A stretch of 64,000 bases of DNA from Sphingobacteriales bacterium (lineage in GTDB: Bacteria; Bacteroidota; Bacteroidia; Chitinophagales; JADIYW01), in the NCBI GenBank assembly GCA_016721245.1, contig JADKIQ010000020.1, forward strand, positions 1 through 64,000, read 5' to 3'. Below, in pieces: positions 9,553 through 17,779 of this stretch. The position numbers were made by a program, and so were the translations under genes. Below the pieces are notes generated by a model. That model was not told the DNA's origin. It saw only the letters and a list, made by a program, of their open reading frames with translations, and searched no databases. Each line of letters opens with the position of its first letter. The stretch's first letter is position 1.

Positions 9553-10296
9553 TTATATTTGTTTTGCTTCTTCGTGTAATAATCGGATTAATTCTTCTGG
9601 TTGGTCTGCAGAAATCATTTTGCAGGCACCTTTTGCCGGAGGCAATTCATACTTCACTACAGAAGTCAAAGAGCCAACGCCTTGCGGAGCTACTACGTTT
9701 AATGGTTTTGTTTTTGCACTCATGATACCTTTCATATTCGGGATGCGCGCTTCCGCCATTCCTTTAGCACAAGAGATAACAAATGGTACATCTACAGATA
9801 ATACTTCTTTTCCGCCTTCAATTTCTCTTTCGACAGAGGCCGTATTGCCGGCCATATCTAATTTAGACGCGTAAGATACAAATGGCAAGTCTAACAATTC
9901 CGCCAGCATACCGCCTAAGTTAGAACCATTGTAGCTGATGGTTTCTTTACCTAAAAGAATCATATCATATCCGCCGGATTTTGCCACTGCGGCAATTTCA
10001 GCTGCAATAGCGTAAGAATCAGCTTCTCCCGTTACATCGATACGGATAGCATCATCTGCACCGATAGCCAGTGCTTTACGGATAACCTGGTCATTTTCTG
10101 CCGGACCAACGTTTACTACTGTAACGTTGCCGCCGTTTGCTTCTTTTAATTCTAACGCGCGTACTAAAGCGTACCACTCGTCGTAAGGGTTCAAAATCCA
10201 CTGTACTTTATCGTTGTTGAACTTCGTGTCGTTGTCCACAAACGAAATCTTAGTAGTAGTGTCAGGAACTAAACTTATACATACTAGAAATTTCAT
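9553..10296 (-). CDS. etfB: Electron transfer flavoprotein subunit beta
   Basis: 247 residues, usual length. It starts MKFLVCISLVPDTTTKISF and carries the AMP-binding alpha/beta fold (NPYDEWYALVRALELKE, VTVVNVGPAENDQVIRKALA, GYDMILLGKETISYNGSNLG). The family signature region VEREIEGGKEVLSVDVPFVI is present. It is the first gene of the etfBA operon and forms the heterodimer with EtfA that accepts electrons from beta-oxidation dehydrogenases. It is divergent from the TPR gene at 10383, with an 86-base shared intergenic region lacking a clear -7 box on the minus strand. Confidence 0.96.
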   Translation of the reverse strand: MKFLVCISLVPDTTTKISFVDNDTKFNNDKVQWILNPYDEWYALVRALELKEANGGNVTVVNVGPAENDQVIRKALAIGADDAIRIDVTGEADSYAIAAEIAAVAKSGGYDMILLGKETISYNGSNLGGMLAELLDLPFVSYASKLDMAGNTASVEREIEGGKEVLSVDVPFVISCAKGMAEARIPNMKGIMSAKTKPLNVVAPQGVGSLTSVVKYELPPAKGACKMISADQPEELIRLLHEEAKQI

Positions 10297-10382
10297 AACT
10301 TTGTTTTTAGTTTAAAAATTTTTCCAAATCCGAGGCTATCGGAATGGAACGCTAAAATAATTCATTTTAATTAATTCAATGC

Positions 10383-10706
10383 ATGCATACAATTAGAATA
10401 GAACGTTTGAAATCGTTAATTGTTGATAACCCAAACGATACATTTGCATTATTTGCATTGGCAAAAGAATATGAAAAAGTCGGAGAATTGGAGAATTCCG
10501 TACAACTATTTGAAAAACTGTTAGTTGTGGATGATAAATACGTTGGTGCATACTACCATTTGGCCAAAGTTTATGAACAATTAGACGAGGTTAAAAAAGC
10601 ATTAAATATTTATGAAAACGGGATAATAATTGCGCAACAGTTGAATGACACGCATACGCTGAGTGAATTGAAGAATGCAAAGATGAATTTAGAGATTGAA
10701 ATGTAA
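10383..10706 (+). CDS. Small TPR-repeat protein
   Basis: 107 residues made almost entirely of tetratricopeptide helices: FALFALAKEYEKVGELENSV (about 21-40) and AYYHLAKVYEQLDEVKKALN (about 55-75), followed by a C-terminal helix. There is no signal peptide, so it is probably a cytoplasmic protein-interaction adaptor. Small TPR proteins of this kind are common in Bacteroidota and no partner is indicated by the context. An overlapping upstream ATG at 10379 is out of frame, so the start at 10383 is used. Function unknown. Confidence 0.75.
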   Translation: MHTIRIERLKSLIVDNPNDTFALFALAKEYEKVGELENSVQLFEKLLVVDDKYVGAYYHLAKVYEQLDEVKKALNIYENGIIIAQQLNDTHTLSELKNAKMNLEIEM

Positions 10707-10712
10707 TATGAA

Positions 10713-10720
10713 TATATTTG
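10713..10720 (+). promoter_or_regulatory. -7 promoter element for the gene at 10741
   Basis: TATATTTG is an exact TAnnTTTG match 20 bases before the ATG at 10741. No TTG -33 element at the expected spacing is evident. Confidence 0.45.
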
Positions 10721-10740
10721 CATATATATAATAATAAGTA

Positions 10741-11652
10741 ATGAAAAATGTAATAACATGTTCTGTCTTAATTGTTTTAATATTTAACAATGTTAAAGCA
10801 CAGATCTCAAAAACCTTTACTGGACAACATAAATATAATTATGTACGAAATTATAACCCATTTTATGCTAAAGAAAACAAAGTAAAATCTTTGGAAATTA
10901 TGACTCAGGTAACTGACTCTTTAAATAAAGTTGTTGTTTATCATGATAAAATATTCTTTGACAGTTTGGGTAATAATATGTTATATGAAGAATTTAATAA
11001 AAACGGCAAGTTGAAATATACTCAAGTCTTTGTAAGTGATTTGACTGAAATTAGAAATTTTGATAGTATAAAAAAGAAAGAGATCAGAATGTATGTTAAT
11101 GACATAAATTCAATTAATATAAAAGAGTGTAAAAAATCCGGAGTTAGGTTTATTGTTATCTTGAATGATTCTTGTATCTCATATTTTGATATAAAGAGAA
11201 ACAGACTGCAACTCAAAAAGTATATGATTTTTGATTCTTTTGGGAACGATAAATTTTTAAGATTTATTTCGGATGATATTCCAACAGATACAACGGATAT
11301 TTTTTTTGATTTTGACTATATAAATAAATCATTTATTTCTTACAATTACTACAATAAGATAAAAATAATAGTTAGTGCAGGGGTCTTAAACGAAAATAAT
11401 AGAATAATAAAAGAAAATTTCTATTGGTTACCTGTTAATGAATTTTCTGTAAAATCAATTGATTATATTTATCCAACAGAGATGGTGACATATTCTATTG
11501 ATCAAAATGGATTAATACACCAAAGGGTTTCAATTACAGATTTAGATGGGTTCAAAATTACAATAACGAATAATAAACTATCAAGTTCAGAGATAGATTC
11601 TAATCAGGAAAAGGCTGTTACAAAAATGAGATACGAATATTACAACAAATGA
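10741..11652 (+). CDS. Secreted protein of unknown function
   Basis: 303 residues with a signal peptide (MKNVITCSVLIVLIFNNVKAQ). The mature protein is rich in Lys, Asn, Ile and Asp. Segments such as VYHDKIFFDSLGNNMLYEEF and NKNGKLKYTQVF resemble the MORN/toxin-antitoxin-like (YD-type) strand repeats found in many Bacteroidota exported proteins. This is only a resemblance. The codon composition is more AT-rich than that of its neighbours. Its last four bases (ATGA) overlap the tilS start, suggesting translational coupling, though a functional link to tilS is unlikely. Function unknown. Confidence 0.65.
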   Translation: MKNVITCSVLIVLIFNNVKAQISKTFTGQHKYNYVRNYNPFYAKENKVKSLEIMTQVTDSLNKVVVYHDKIFFDSLGNNMLYEEFNKNGKLKYTQVFVSDLTEIRNFDSIKKKEIRMYVNDINSINIKECKKSGVRFIVILNDSCISYFDIKRNRLQLKKYMIFDSFGNDKFLRFISDDIPTDTTDIFFDFDYINKSFISYNYYNKIKIIVSAGVLNENNRIIKENFYWLPVNEFSVKSIDYIYPTEMVTYSIDQNGLIHQRVSITDLDGFKITITNNKLSSSEIDSNQEKAVTKMRYEYYNK

Positions 11653-13001
11653 TCAGTAAAATTCAAACATACATCAATCATCATAACCTTGCCAATTCAG
11701 GTACTTCCATTCTGGTTGCCTGTAGCGGTGGGGTAGATTCTATGGTGCTGGTAGATGTGTTGCTGAAATTGAATTATAACGTTTCCCTGGCGCATTGTAA
11801 TTTCCAGTTGCGCGGAAAAGAAAGTGATGCGGATGAATTGTTCTTGCAAGATTTTGCGATGAAACACAACATTCCTTTTTACAACATAAAATTTGACACG
11901 AAAGAGTATAAACAGAATAAGGATGTATCCACACAAATGGCAGCCCGTGAGTTGCGCTATAACTGGTTCGAGCAAATCCGTAAAGAAAATCACTACCATA
12001 GTATTGCTGTCGCTCATCATTTAGACGACCAGTTCGAAACTGTTTTATTAAATATGACCAAAGGCACCGGTATTAAAGGGCTAACCGGTATGCAGCCGAA
12101 AAACGGTTACATTATTCGCCCTTTACTGGAAATTTCCAAACAGGAAATCCTCCTTTATGCAAAGGAAAACAATATTCAATACAGAGAAGATAGTTCCAAT
12201 GCGACAGACGATTATCAGCGTAATTTAATCCGTCATCAGGTGGTACCACAACTACAAAAAATAAATCCCTCTTTACACAATTCGATGATTGATTTTATTG
12301 ACAGAATGAACGATTATGAAACGTTGACAAATCAACAAATTGAAGTAATAAAAAAGAAATGTTATTCTGAAAAAAATGGAATTGCAGAAATAAAAATGGG
12401 TTTTATCAAAGCACACAAAGCCGGACAAACTATTTTGTTTCATTTGCTGAAAGATTTTGGTTATAATTCGGATGTCGTGCAAAATATATTTGATGTAAAG
12501 GAAACAGGAAAACAATTCTTTTCGGAAACACATCGTGTTGTGACCGACAGAAAAAGTTTATTTATAGTACCCAAAAATGTTGAAAGAGAGAATTATCTTT
12601 CATTTGTACAGCTTCCAAATCAAATCGTTTTTAATAATTATAAAATTCAATGCTCTATAGTTGCGGTTCAGGAATTAAATATCAAACCATCTAATCGTTA
12701 TGCCTATTTTGATGCAGATAAAATTGAATTTCCCTTACTGATTCGTTATTACAAAGAAGGCGATTATTTTTATCCGTTTGGCATGAGCAAACCGAAAACA
12801 CCCGGAAAAGTGGGCAAGAAAAAACTCTCCAAATATTTTAAAGACGAAAAATTTTCTTTGTTAGATAAAGAAAATACTGCCGTGCTGTTTTCAGGAGAAA
12901 AACTAATTTGGTTGCTTGGTCACCGCATCGATGACAGATATAAAGTTACAGAAAAAACCAAGTCAGTTTTGAAGATGGTAATAGTTGACGAAAATGTCTG
13001 A
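11649..13001 (+). CDS. tilS: tRNA(Ile)-lysidine synthase
   Basis: 450 residues. The ATP-pyrophosphatase P-loop SGGVDSMVL lies at about residues 27-35, followed by LAHCNFQLRGKESDADE and VAHHLDDQFETVLLNMTKGTG. The C-terminal TilS domain contains RYYKEGDYFYPFGM and KKKLSKYFKDEKF. The enzyme converts the wobble cytidine of tRNA-Ile(CAU) to lysidine, so that AUA is read as Ile, and it is essential in bacteria. The start ATG overlaps the upstream stop (ATGA). Length and motifs are normal. Confidence 0.95.
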   Translation: MISKIQTYINHHNLANSGTSILVACSGGVDSMVLVDVLLKLNYNVSLAHCNFQLRGKESDADELFLQDFAMKHNIPFYNIKFDTKEYKQNKDVSTQMAARELRYNWFEQIRKENHYHSIAVAHHLDDQFETVLLNMTKGTGIKGLTGMQPKNGYIIRPLLEISKQEILLYAKENNIQYREDSSNATDDYQRNLIRHQVVPQLQKINPSLHNSMIDFIDRMNDYETLTNQQIEVIKKKCYSEKNGIAEIKMGFIKAHKAGQTILFHLLKDFGYNSDVVQNIFDVKETGKQFFSETHRVVTDRKSLFIVPKNVERENYLSFVQLPNQIVFNNYKIQCSIVAVQELNIKPSNRYAYFDADKIEFPLLIRYYKEGDYFYPFGMSKPKTPGKVGKKKLSKYFKDEKFSLLDKENTAVLFSGEKLIWLLGHRIDDRYKVTEKTKSVLKMVIVDENV

Positions 13002-13002
13002 A

Positions 13003-13083
13003 CTATGATTTGTGTGATTAATTTGATTGCTATGATTTTTCTCTTTGTGAACTTTGCGTAATTCTTTGTGTTCTTTGTGGTTA
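13003..13083. repeat. Dispersed repeat with TGATT and CTTTGTG modules
   Basis: Two repetitive modules lie between tilS and hutH. The first has spaced TGATT units (13003-13040). The second has four CTTTG(T/C)G units (13041-13083) and ends GTGGTTAAA. The second module resembles a short repeat often seen in Bacteroidota intergenic DNA. Its last TTTG also serves as the possible -33 element of hutH. Confidence 0.5.
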
Positions 13084-13105
13084 AAAAATAAAAAATGTAA
13101 CTTCG
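13074..13105 (+). promoter_or_regulatory. Putative promoter of hutH
   Basis: TTTG (13074-13077), then 20 bases, then TAACTTCG (13098-13105; one mismatch to TAnnTTTG). The hutH ATG begins four bases after the box, so the transcript may be leaderless. Confidence 0.5.
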
Positions 13106-13109
13106 TTAT

Positions 13110-14654
13110 ATGCAAGTCTTTAAATACGGAGTCGATACACTTACAGTTGCTAAAGCCATTGATTTGTCGACTGGCAAATTAATTGGAATAATTGATGAAA
13201 CGGCAAAACAAAAAATTAATCAGTCGCAGCAATATGTGAATGAGATAGTTGCCAATAACGATACGGTTTATGGCATCAATACCGGTTTTGGTATTTTATC
13301 GAATAAAAAGATATCAGAAGAAGATACCAAAACCTTACAATATAAAATTTTGCAATCGCATAGTGTTGGCGTTGGAAATCCAATTCCTAAACAGGTAGCA
13401 AAATTAATGCTGATTACAAAATTACAAGCTTTAGCACAAGGATTTTCCGGTGTTCAATTAACAACCTTAGAAAGAATTTTATGGCACATTGATAATGATG
13501 TGATTCCCGTAGTGCCGGAAAAAGGAAGTGTTGGCGCCTCTGGTGATTTAGCACCATTGGCGCATTTATTTTTGCCACTGATTGGGCTGGGAGAAGTTTT
13601 TTATAAAGATAAAGTTATTAAAACAGGAGAACTGTTTCTGAAAGAAAACTTATCTCCAATTAGACTTGGACCCAAAGAAGGTTTGGCCTTGATTAACGGA
13701 ACGCAGTTTATTTTATCGTATGCCATAGCGGATGTTCAGCGTATGCACAATTGCCTGGAAGTAGCTGATATTATTGGTGCCATGAGTCTGGAAGCTTTGC
13801 AAGGAACCAAAGCACCATTTGATGAACGCTTGCATCAATTGAGACCGTTTAAAGGAAACCAATTGGTAGCGCAACGTTTGCGTTTGTTGTTGCAAGATTC
13901 TGAAATTATGAACAGCCATGAAGACTGCGACCGCGTGCAGGATCCTTACAGTTTACGTTGCATGCCGCAAGTGCACGGTGCCAGCCGTAACGCGTGGTTG
14001 CACTTAAAGGAATTAACAGAAATTGAATTAAATGCAGTCACCGATAATCCGATTATTTTCAATGCAGATGATACCATCAGTGGTGGAAATTTCCATGGAC
14101 AACCACTGGCATTGCCACTGGATTATTGTTGCTTTGCAGCAGCTGAGTTAGGTAATATTTCCGACAGAAGATGTTATTTGTTGCTGGAAGGAAAGTTTGG
14201 ATTGCCGATGTTGCTGATGAGTGAAGTGGGTTTGAATTCAGGGTTTATGATTCCGCAATACACCACCGCAGCATTAGTTACTGAAAATAAAACCTTGTGT
14301 TTTCCGGCAAGTGCTGACAGTATTCCAACCTCCTTAGGACAGGAAGATCATGTGAGTATGGGCAGTATCAGCGGTAGAAAATTATATCAGATTTTAGATA
14401 ACTTAGAATATATTTTAGCTATAGAATTAATGAGTGCCTGCCAGGCGATAGAATTCCGCCGACCTTTGAAAAGTTCAGCCTTACTGGAAACCGCACATGA
14501 CTTTGTGCGTCAGACAGTTTCATTCGCTAATGAAGACCGCATTTTTGCAGATGACATCAACCAAATCAAAAAAATAATTTCTGATTTTTCATTTATGAGC
14601 CATGTAGAAGAAAAGCAAGAATTGAATAAAGGTTTTGAAGAGTTTGAGTTATAA
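13110..14654 (+). CDS. hutH: Histidine ammonia-lyase
   Basis: 514 residues, normal for the family. The Ala-Ser-Gly triad that self-condenses into the MIO prosthetic group is at residues 143-145 (GSVGASGDLAPLAH). Other family blocks are YGINTGFGIL, CMPQVHGASRNAWLHL, ALPLDYCCFAAAELGN and GQEDHVSMGSISGRKL. It deaminates L-histidine to trans-urocanate, the first step of the Hut pathway. It is followed by a lipoprotein gene, hutU, hutI and a formimidoylglutamase gene on the same strand, so most of the pathway is clustered. It is probably cytoplasmic and tetrameric. Expression likely starts from the promoter at 13074-13105. Confidence 0.97.
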   Translation: MQVFKYGVDTLTVAKAIDLSTGKLIGIIDETAKQKINQSQQYVNEIVANNDTVYGINTGFGILSNKKISEEDTKTLQYKILQSHSVGVGNPIPKQVAKLMLITKLQALAQGFSGVQLTTLERILWHIDNDVIPVVPEKGSVGASGDLAPLAHLFLPLIGLGEVFYKDKVIKTGELFLKENLSPIRLGPKEGLALINGTQFILSYAIADVQRMHNCLEVADIIGAMSLEALQGTKAPFDERLHQLRPFKGNQLVAQRLRLLLQDSEIMNSHEDCDRVQDPYSLRCMPQVHGASRNAWLHLKELTEIELNAVTDNPIIFNADDTISGGNFHGQPLALPLDYCCFAAAELGNISDRRCYLLLEGKFGLPMLLMSEVGLNSGFMIPQYTTAALVTENKTLCFPASADSIPTSLGQEDHVSMGSISGRKLYQILDNLEYILAIELMSACQAIEFRRPLKSSALLETAHDFVRQTVSFANEDRIFADDINQIKKIISDFSFMSHVEEKQELNKGFEEFEL

Positions 14655-14661
14655 ATACAAG

Positions 14662-15231
14662 ATGAAAAAGTATATCATTATTATAGTAATGCTAATAGGC
14701 CATATTTCTTGTAAGAATAAGTTGAAATATATAAATAATAACCGGCAGCAAAGTAATGGTCAACTTACAGATTGGCCAAATAATGATACTCAATATGATA
14801 CACTAACAGGCAACAGCGATACAACGCAGGAATCTTTAACAATAAATAGATTAATGCTGAGATTAGAGAAAGATAAATTTACAGTAAAAATAAATAAGCA
14901 ATTAACAACGCCTTTAGATATTATTTTGTACGATGAAAATAAAATCATCATACTTAAAGATGTAGCTACATTTAAACTTTTTGCTCGTTCAAAAATAAGC
15001 GATAAACGAATGGAAAATACATTTCCTGATTTTACATTGTATGAAATGAATTTTAATAGTAACAAAGATGCTGAACGAGTGATTAAATGGTATCATTCAA
15101 GGAGCTCAAATTTAAAAGAATTAAAAAATGTTGATAAAATATTTAGCAAAGCAAACAAAGTATATTTTTTTGAAACCAGAGCAGAAATGTTTCGTGATTA
15201 TATAAATAAATATGCTGAGACAATAAAATAA
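14662..15231 (+). CDS. Putative lipoprotein between hutH and hutU, unknown
   Basis: 189 residues from the ATG at 14662 (MKKYIIIIVMLIGHISC). A signal peptide with a lipobox-like ISC Cys at residue 17 suggests a lipoprotein. The earlier ATG at 14635 overlaps hutH and would add residues before the signal peptide, so it is rejected. After a polar Asn/Asp/Thr-rich stretch, the C-terminal 120 residues are mixed alpha/beta (LRLEKDKFTVKINKQLTTPL, NSNKDAERVIKWYHSRSS). No family is recognised. It is unusually AT-rich compared with hutH and hutU. No role in histidine breakdown is apparent. Confidence 0.65.
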   Translation: MKKYIIIIVMLIGHISCKNKLKYINNNRQQSNGQLTDWPNNDTQYDTLTGNSDTTQESLTINRLMLRLEKDKFTVKINKQLTTPLDIILYDENKIIILKDVATFKLFARSKISDKRMENTFPDFTLYEMNFNSNKDAERVIKWYHSRSSNLKELKNVDKIFSKANKVYFFETRAEMFRDYINKYAETIK

Positions 15232-15262
15232 ATTACAATAATTATTAAAATCTATTAATAAT

Positions 15263-16930
15263 ATGCAACTTCAAAATTTCCTATCACAATACGCCGCACA
15301 TCCTTCTTACAAAGCACCACGCGGTAATACACTTAATGCAAAATCATGGCAGACGGAAGCGCCATTGCGCATGTTGCTGAATAACTTAGATGCCGAAGTA
15401 GCAGAAAATCCTGCCGAATTGGTAGTCTACGGTGGTATCGGTCAGGCAGCGCGCAACATACCGGCACTTCAAAAAATTATAGAAATATTATTAACGCTGG
15501 ATGAAGACCATTCGCTCTTAGTGCAAAGCGGAAAACCCGTTGGCGTAGTGCGCACACACCCGCAGGCACCACGTGTGTTGATTGCCAATTCAAATCTGGT
15601 TCCGAAATGGGCAACCTGGGAACACTTCTATGAACTGCGTGAGAAAGGCTTGATGATGTACGGACAAATGACGGCCGGCTCCTGGATTTATATCGGCTCG
15701 CAAGGCATTGTGCAAGGAACTTACGAAACTTTTGTAGAGTGCGGCCGCCAGCATTTCAACGGCAATTTGAAAGGAAGATTGTTAGTAAGTTCCGGTATCG
15801 GCGGAATGGGCGGCGCGCAACCTTTGGCAGCTGTAATGGCTGGTGCAACCTACTTAGGCGCAGACATAAATAAAGCAAGCATTCAAAAAAGATTAGACAC
15901 AAAATATATTGATTTTATGTTTGAGTCGTATGAAGAAGCACGCGACAAAGCACTAGAGGCGAAATCAAAAGGCGAAGCGATTTCGATAGGTGTGGTGATG
16001 GATGCCGGTGATTTGTTGCAGCGTTTGTTAGACGATAATATCATTCCGGATATTTTATCCGACCAGACTTCCGCGCATGATCCGTTGAATGGTTATGTGC
16101 CGCACGATATTACTTTTGAAGAAGCATTGGCGTTGCGAAAATCTAATCCATCTTTATATACAGAAAAAGCAATTGCAAGCATGGCACGTCACGTGCGATT
16201 AATGTTGAAACATCAAGAACGTGGTGCCATTACTTTCGATTATGGAAATAATATTCGTGCATTTGCAAAAGAAGGTGGTGTAGAAAATGCATTCGATTTT
16301 CACGGATTCACACCATTATATATTCGTCCTTTATTTTGCGAAGGGAAAGGGCCATTTCGTTGGGTGGCACTCAGTGGCGACCCGCAAGATATTTATGAAA
16401 CTGATAAAGCCTTAAAAGAATTATTTCCGGCAAATACTGCGATGATTAACTGGCTGAATCATGCAAGAGAACGTATCTCCTTTCAGGGATTGCCCGCTCG
16501 TATTTGCTGGTTAGGTTTAGGCGACAGAGAAAAAGCTGGTTTGAAATTTAATGATATGGTGCGCAAAGGAATTTTAAAAGCACCCATCGTTATTGGCCGC
16601 GACCATCTGGATTGCGGCAGTGTTGCATCGCCTAACAGAGAAACGGAAAGTATGCTGGATGGCAGCGACGCGGTAAGCGACTGGGCATTGTTGAATTTGC
16701 TGAGCAATGCTTCCGGCGGTGCCACTTGGGTGAGCTTTCATCACGGCGGAGGCGTGGGTATGGGTTACTCACAACATGCCGGAATGGTGGTGTTAGCGGA
16801 TGGTACAGACCGTGCAGATGAATGTTTGCGCAGAGTTTTATTTAATGATCCGGCCATGGGAATTTTCCGCCATGCAGACGCGGGGTATGATATAGCCATT
16901 GAGGTCAGAAATAAATTTGGTATTTTATGA
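15263..16930 (+). CDS. hutU: Urocanate hydratase
   Basis: 555 residues, the usual size. NAD+-binding and family motifs are present: VYGGIGQAARNIPAL, GQMTAGSWIYIGSQGIVQGT, SSGIGGMGGAQPLA, VMDAGDLLQRLLDD, DQTSAHDPLNGYVP and, near the C-terminus, GRDHLDCGSVASPNRETE and FHHGGGVGMGYSQHAGMV. It converts urocanate to 4-imidazolone-5-propionate with NAD+ as an electrophilic cofactor. It is the second enzyme of the Hut pathway, between hutH and hutI. The end is normal (RNKFGIL), so the homopolymer junk that begins about 20 bases later did not damage it. Confidence 0.97.
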   Translation: MQLQNFLSQYAAHPSYKAPRGNTLNAKSWQTEAPLRMLLNNLDAEVAENPAELVVYGGIGQAARNIPALQKIIEILLTLDEDHSLLVQSGKPVGVVRTHPQAPRVLIANSNLVPKWATWEHFYELREKGLMMYGQMTAGSWIYIGSQGIVQGTYETFVECGRQHFNGNLKGRLLVSSGIGGMGGAQPLAAVMAGATYLGADINKASIQKRLDTKYIDFMFESYEEARDKALEAKSKGEAISIGVVMDAGDLLQRLLDDNIIPDILSDQTSAHDPLNGYVPHDITFEEALALRKSNPSLYTEKAIASMARHVRLMLKHQERGAITFDYGNNIRAFAKEGGVENAFDFHGFTPLYIRPLFCEGKGPFRWVALSGDPQDIYETDKALKELFPANTAMINWLNHARERISFQGLPARICWLGLGDREKAGLKFNDMVRKGILKAPIVIGRDHLDCGSVASPNRETESMLDGSDAVSDWALLNLLSNASGGATWVSFHHGGGVGMGYSQHAGMVVLADGTDRADECLRRVLFNDPAMGIFRHADAGYDIAIEVRNKFGIL

Positions 16931-17779
16931 ATAATAATTTGTGGAGACCCCGAAAAAAAAATTTTTTTTGTTTGTTTTTTTTTTTTTTTTTTTTTTCCTA
17001 AATTTAAATTATTTTAAAAGGGGTGTTGTTTTTATTATTTTTTTTTTTTTTTTTTTCTTTTGTCTGGTCTAAACTACAAAAAAAAAAAAAACCCCCAAAA
17101 CCACCCCACCAAAATTTTGCCGGGTGTGGCCCGGGTGTTTTTGGTTGGTTTTATGGGGGGGGATCTGGTCCCCTGCCGCCGGGGGGGGGCCAAAGGGGGG
17201 GGTTGGGGGTTTTTTGGCCTTTGCCCAATAGGGAAGGGGGGGAAAAAAAAAAAAAAAAAAAAAAGAAAAGGGGGGCGAATATTTGAGATGGATAAAAGAA
17301 TGTAAGTTTGTTGGGAGATTGTCCGGGGGGGGGGGGGGGGGGGGAAGGGTCCTTGTCCCCCCCCCCCCGCCCGCCCGGGAAGGGGGGGGGGGGGGGGGTC
17401 GTAAACGGGGGTTCGGTGCCCCCGGCCGGGCCGGTGACGGGGATTGGTATAAAAATGGAAAAAAAAACTCCCCCGTCCGGGCCCCCCTCTCCCCCGGCCG
17501 GTGTGGGAGGGGGGGGGGGGGGAGAGGTTGGGGAGGGGGGGGAAAAAAAAAAGCACAAAAAAAAAAAAAAAACAGACAAAAAAACCCCCCCCGAAAAAAG
17601 ACCAAAAAAAATAAAAAGGGGGGAAAAAAAACGAGAAACCCCCCAAACACCCCCCCGCCCCCCCCCCCCCCCCCCAAAAAAAAAAAAAACAAAAAAAAAA
17701 ATTAATATTAATCTACACCTTAAATTAAAAAAAAAATTTAGAGGGGGGGGGGAGTAATTTGTAAACTATTCAGAATTTA
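16931..17779. other. Gene-free block of extreme homopolymers, probable assembly/consensus artefact
   Basis: About 850 bases between hutU and hutI consist largely of runs of A, T, G and C: G20 at 17325-17344, G17 at 17382-17398, C18 at 17658-17675, and many A/T runs of 12-20. The long G and C runs are alien to this AT-rich genome. Small ordinary-looking islands remain (around 17000-17030, 17279-17320 and 17700-17779). The flanking genes are intact. Long open frames here encode only Gly, Pro, Phe and Lys runs and are not genes. The true sequence of this gap is unknown. Confidence 0.85.

Noticed and set aside
17023..17757. Several long open frames on both strands in the homopolymer block
   Set aside because: They encode only runs of Gly, Pro, Phe and Lys produced by homopolymers; no start context, domain or codon bias.
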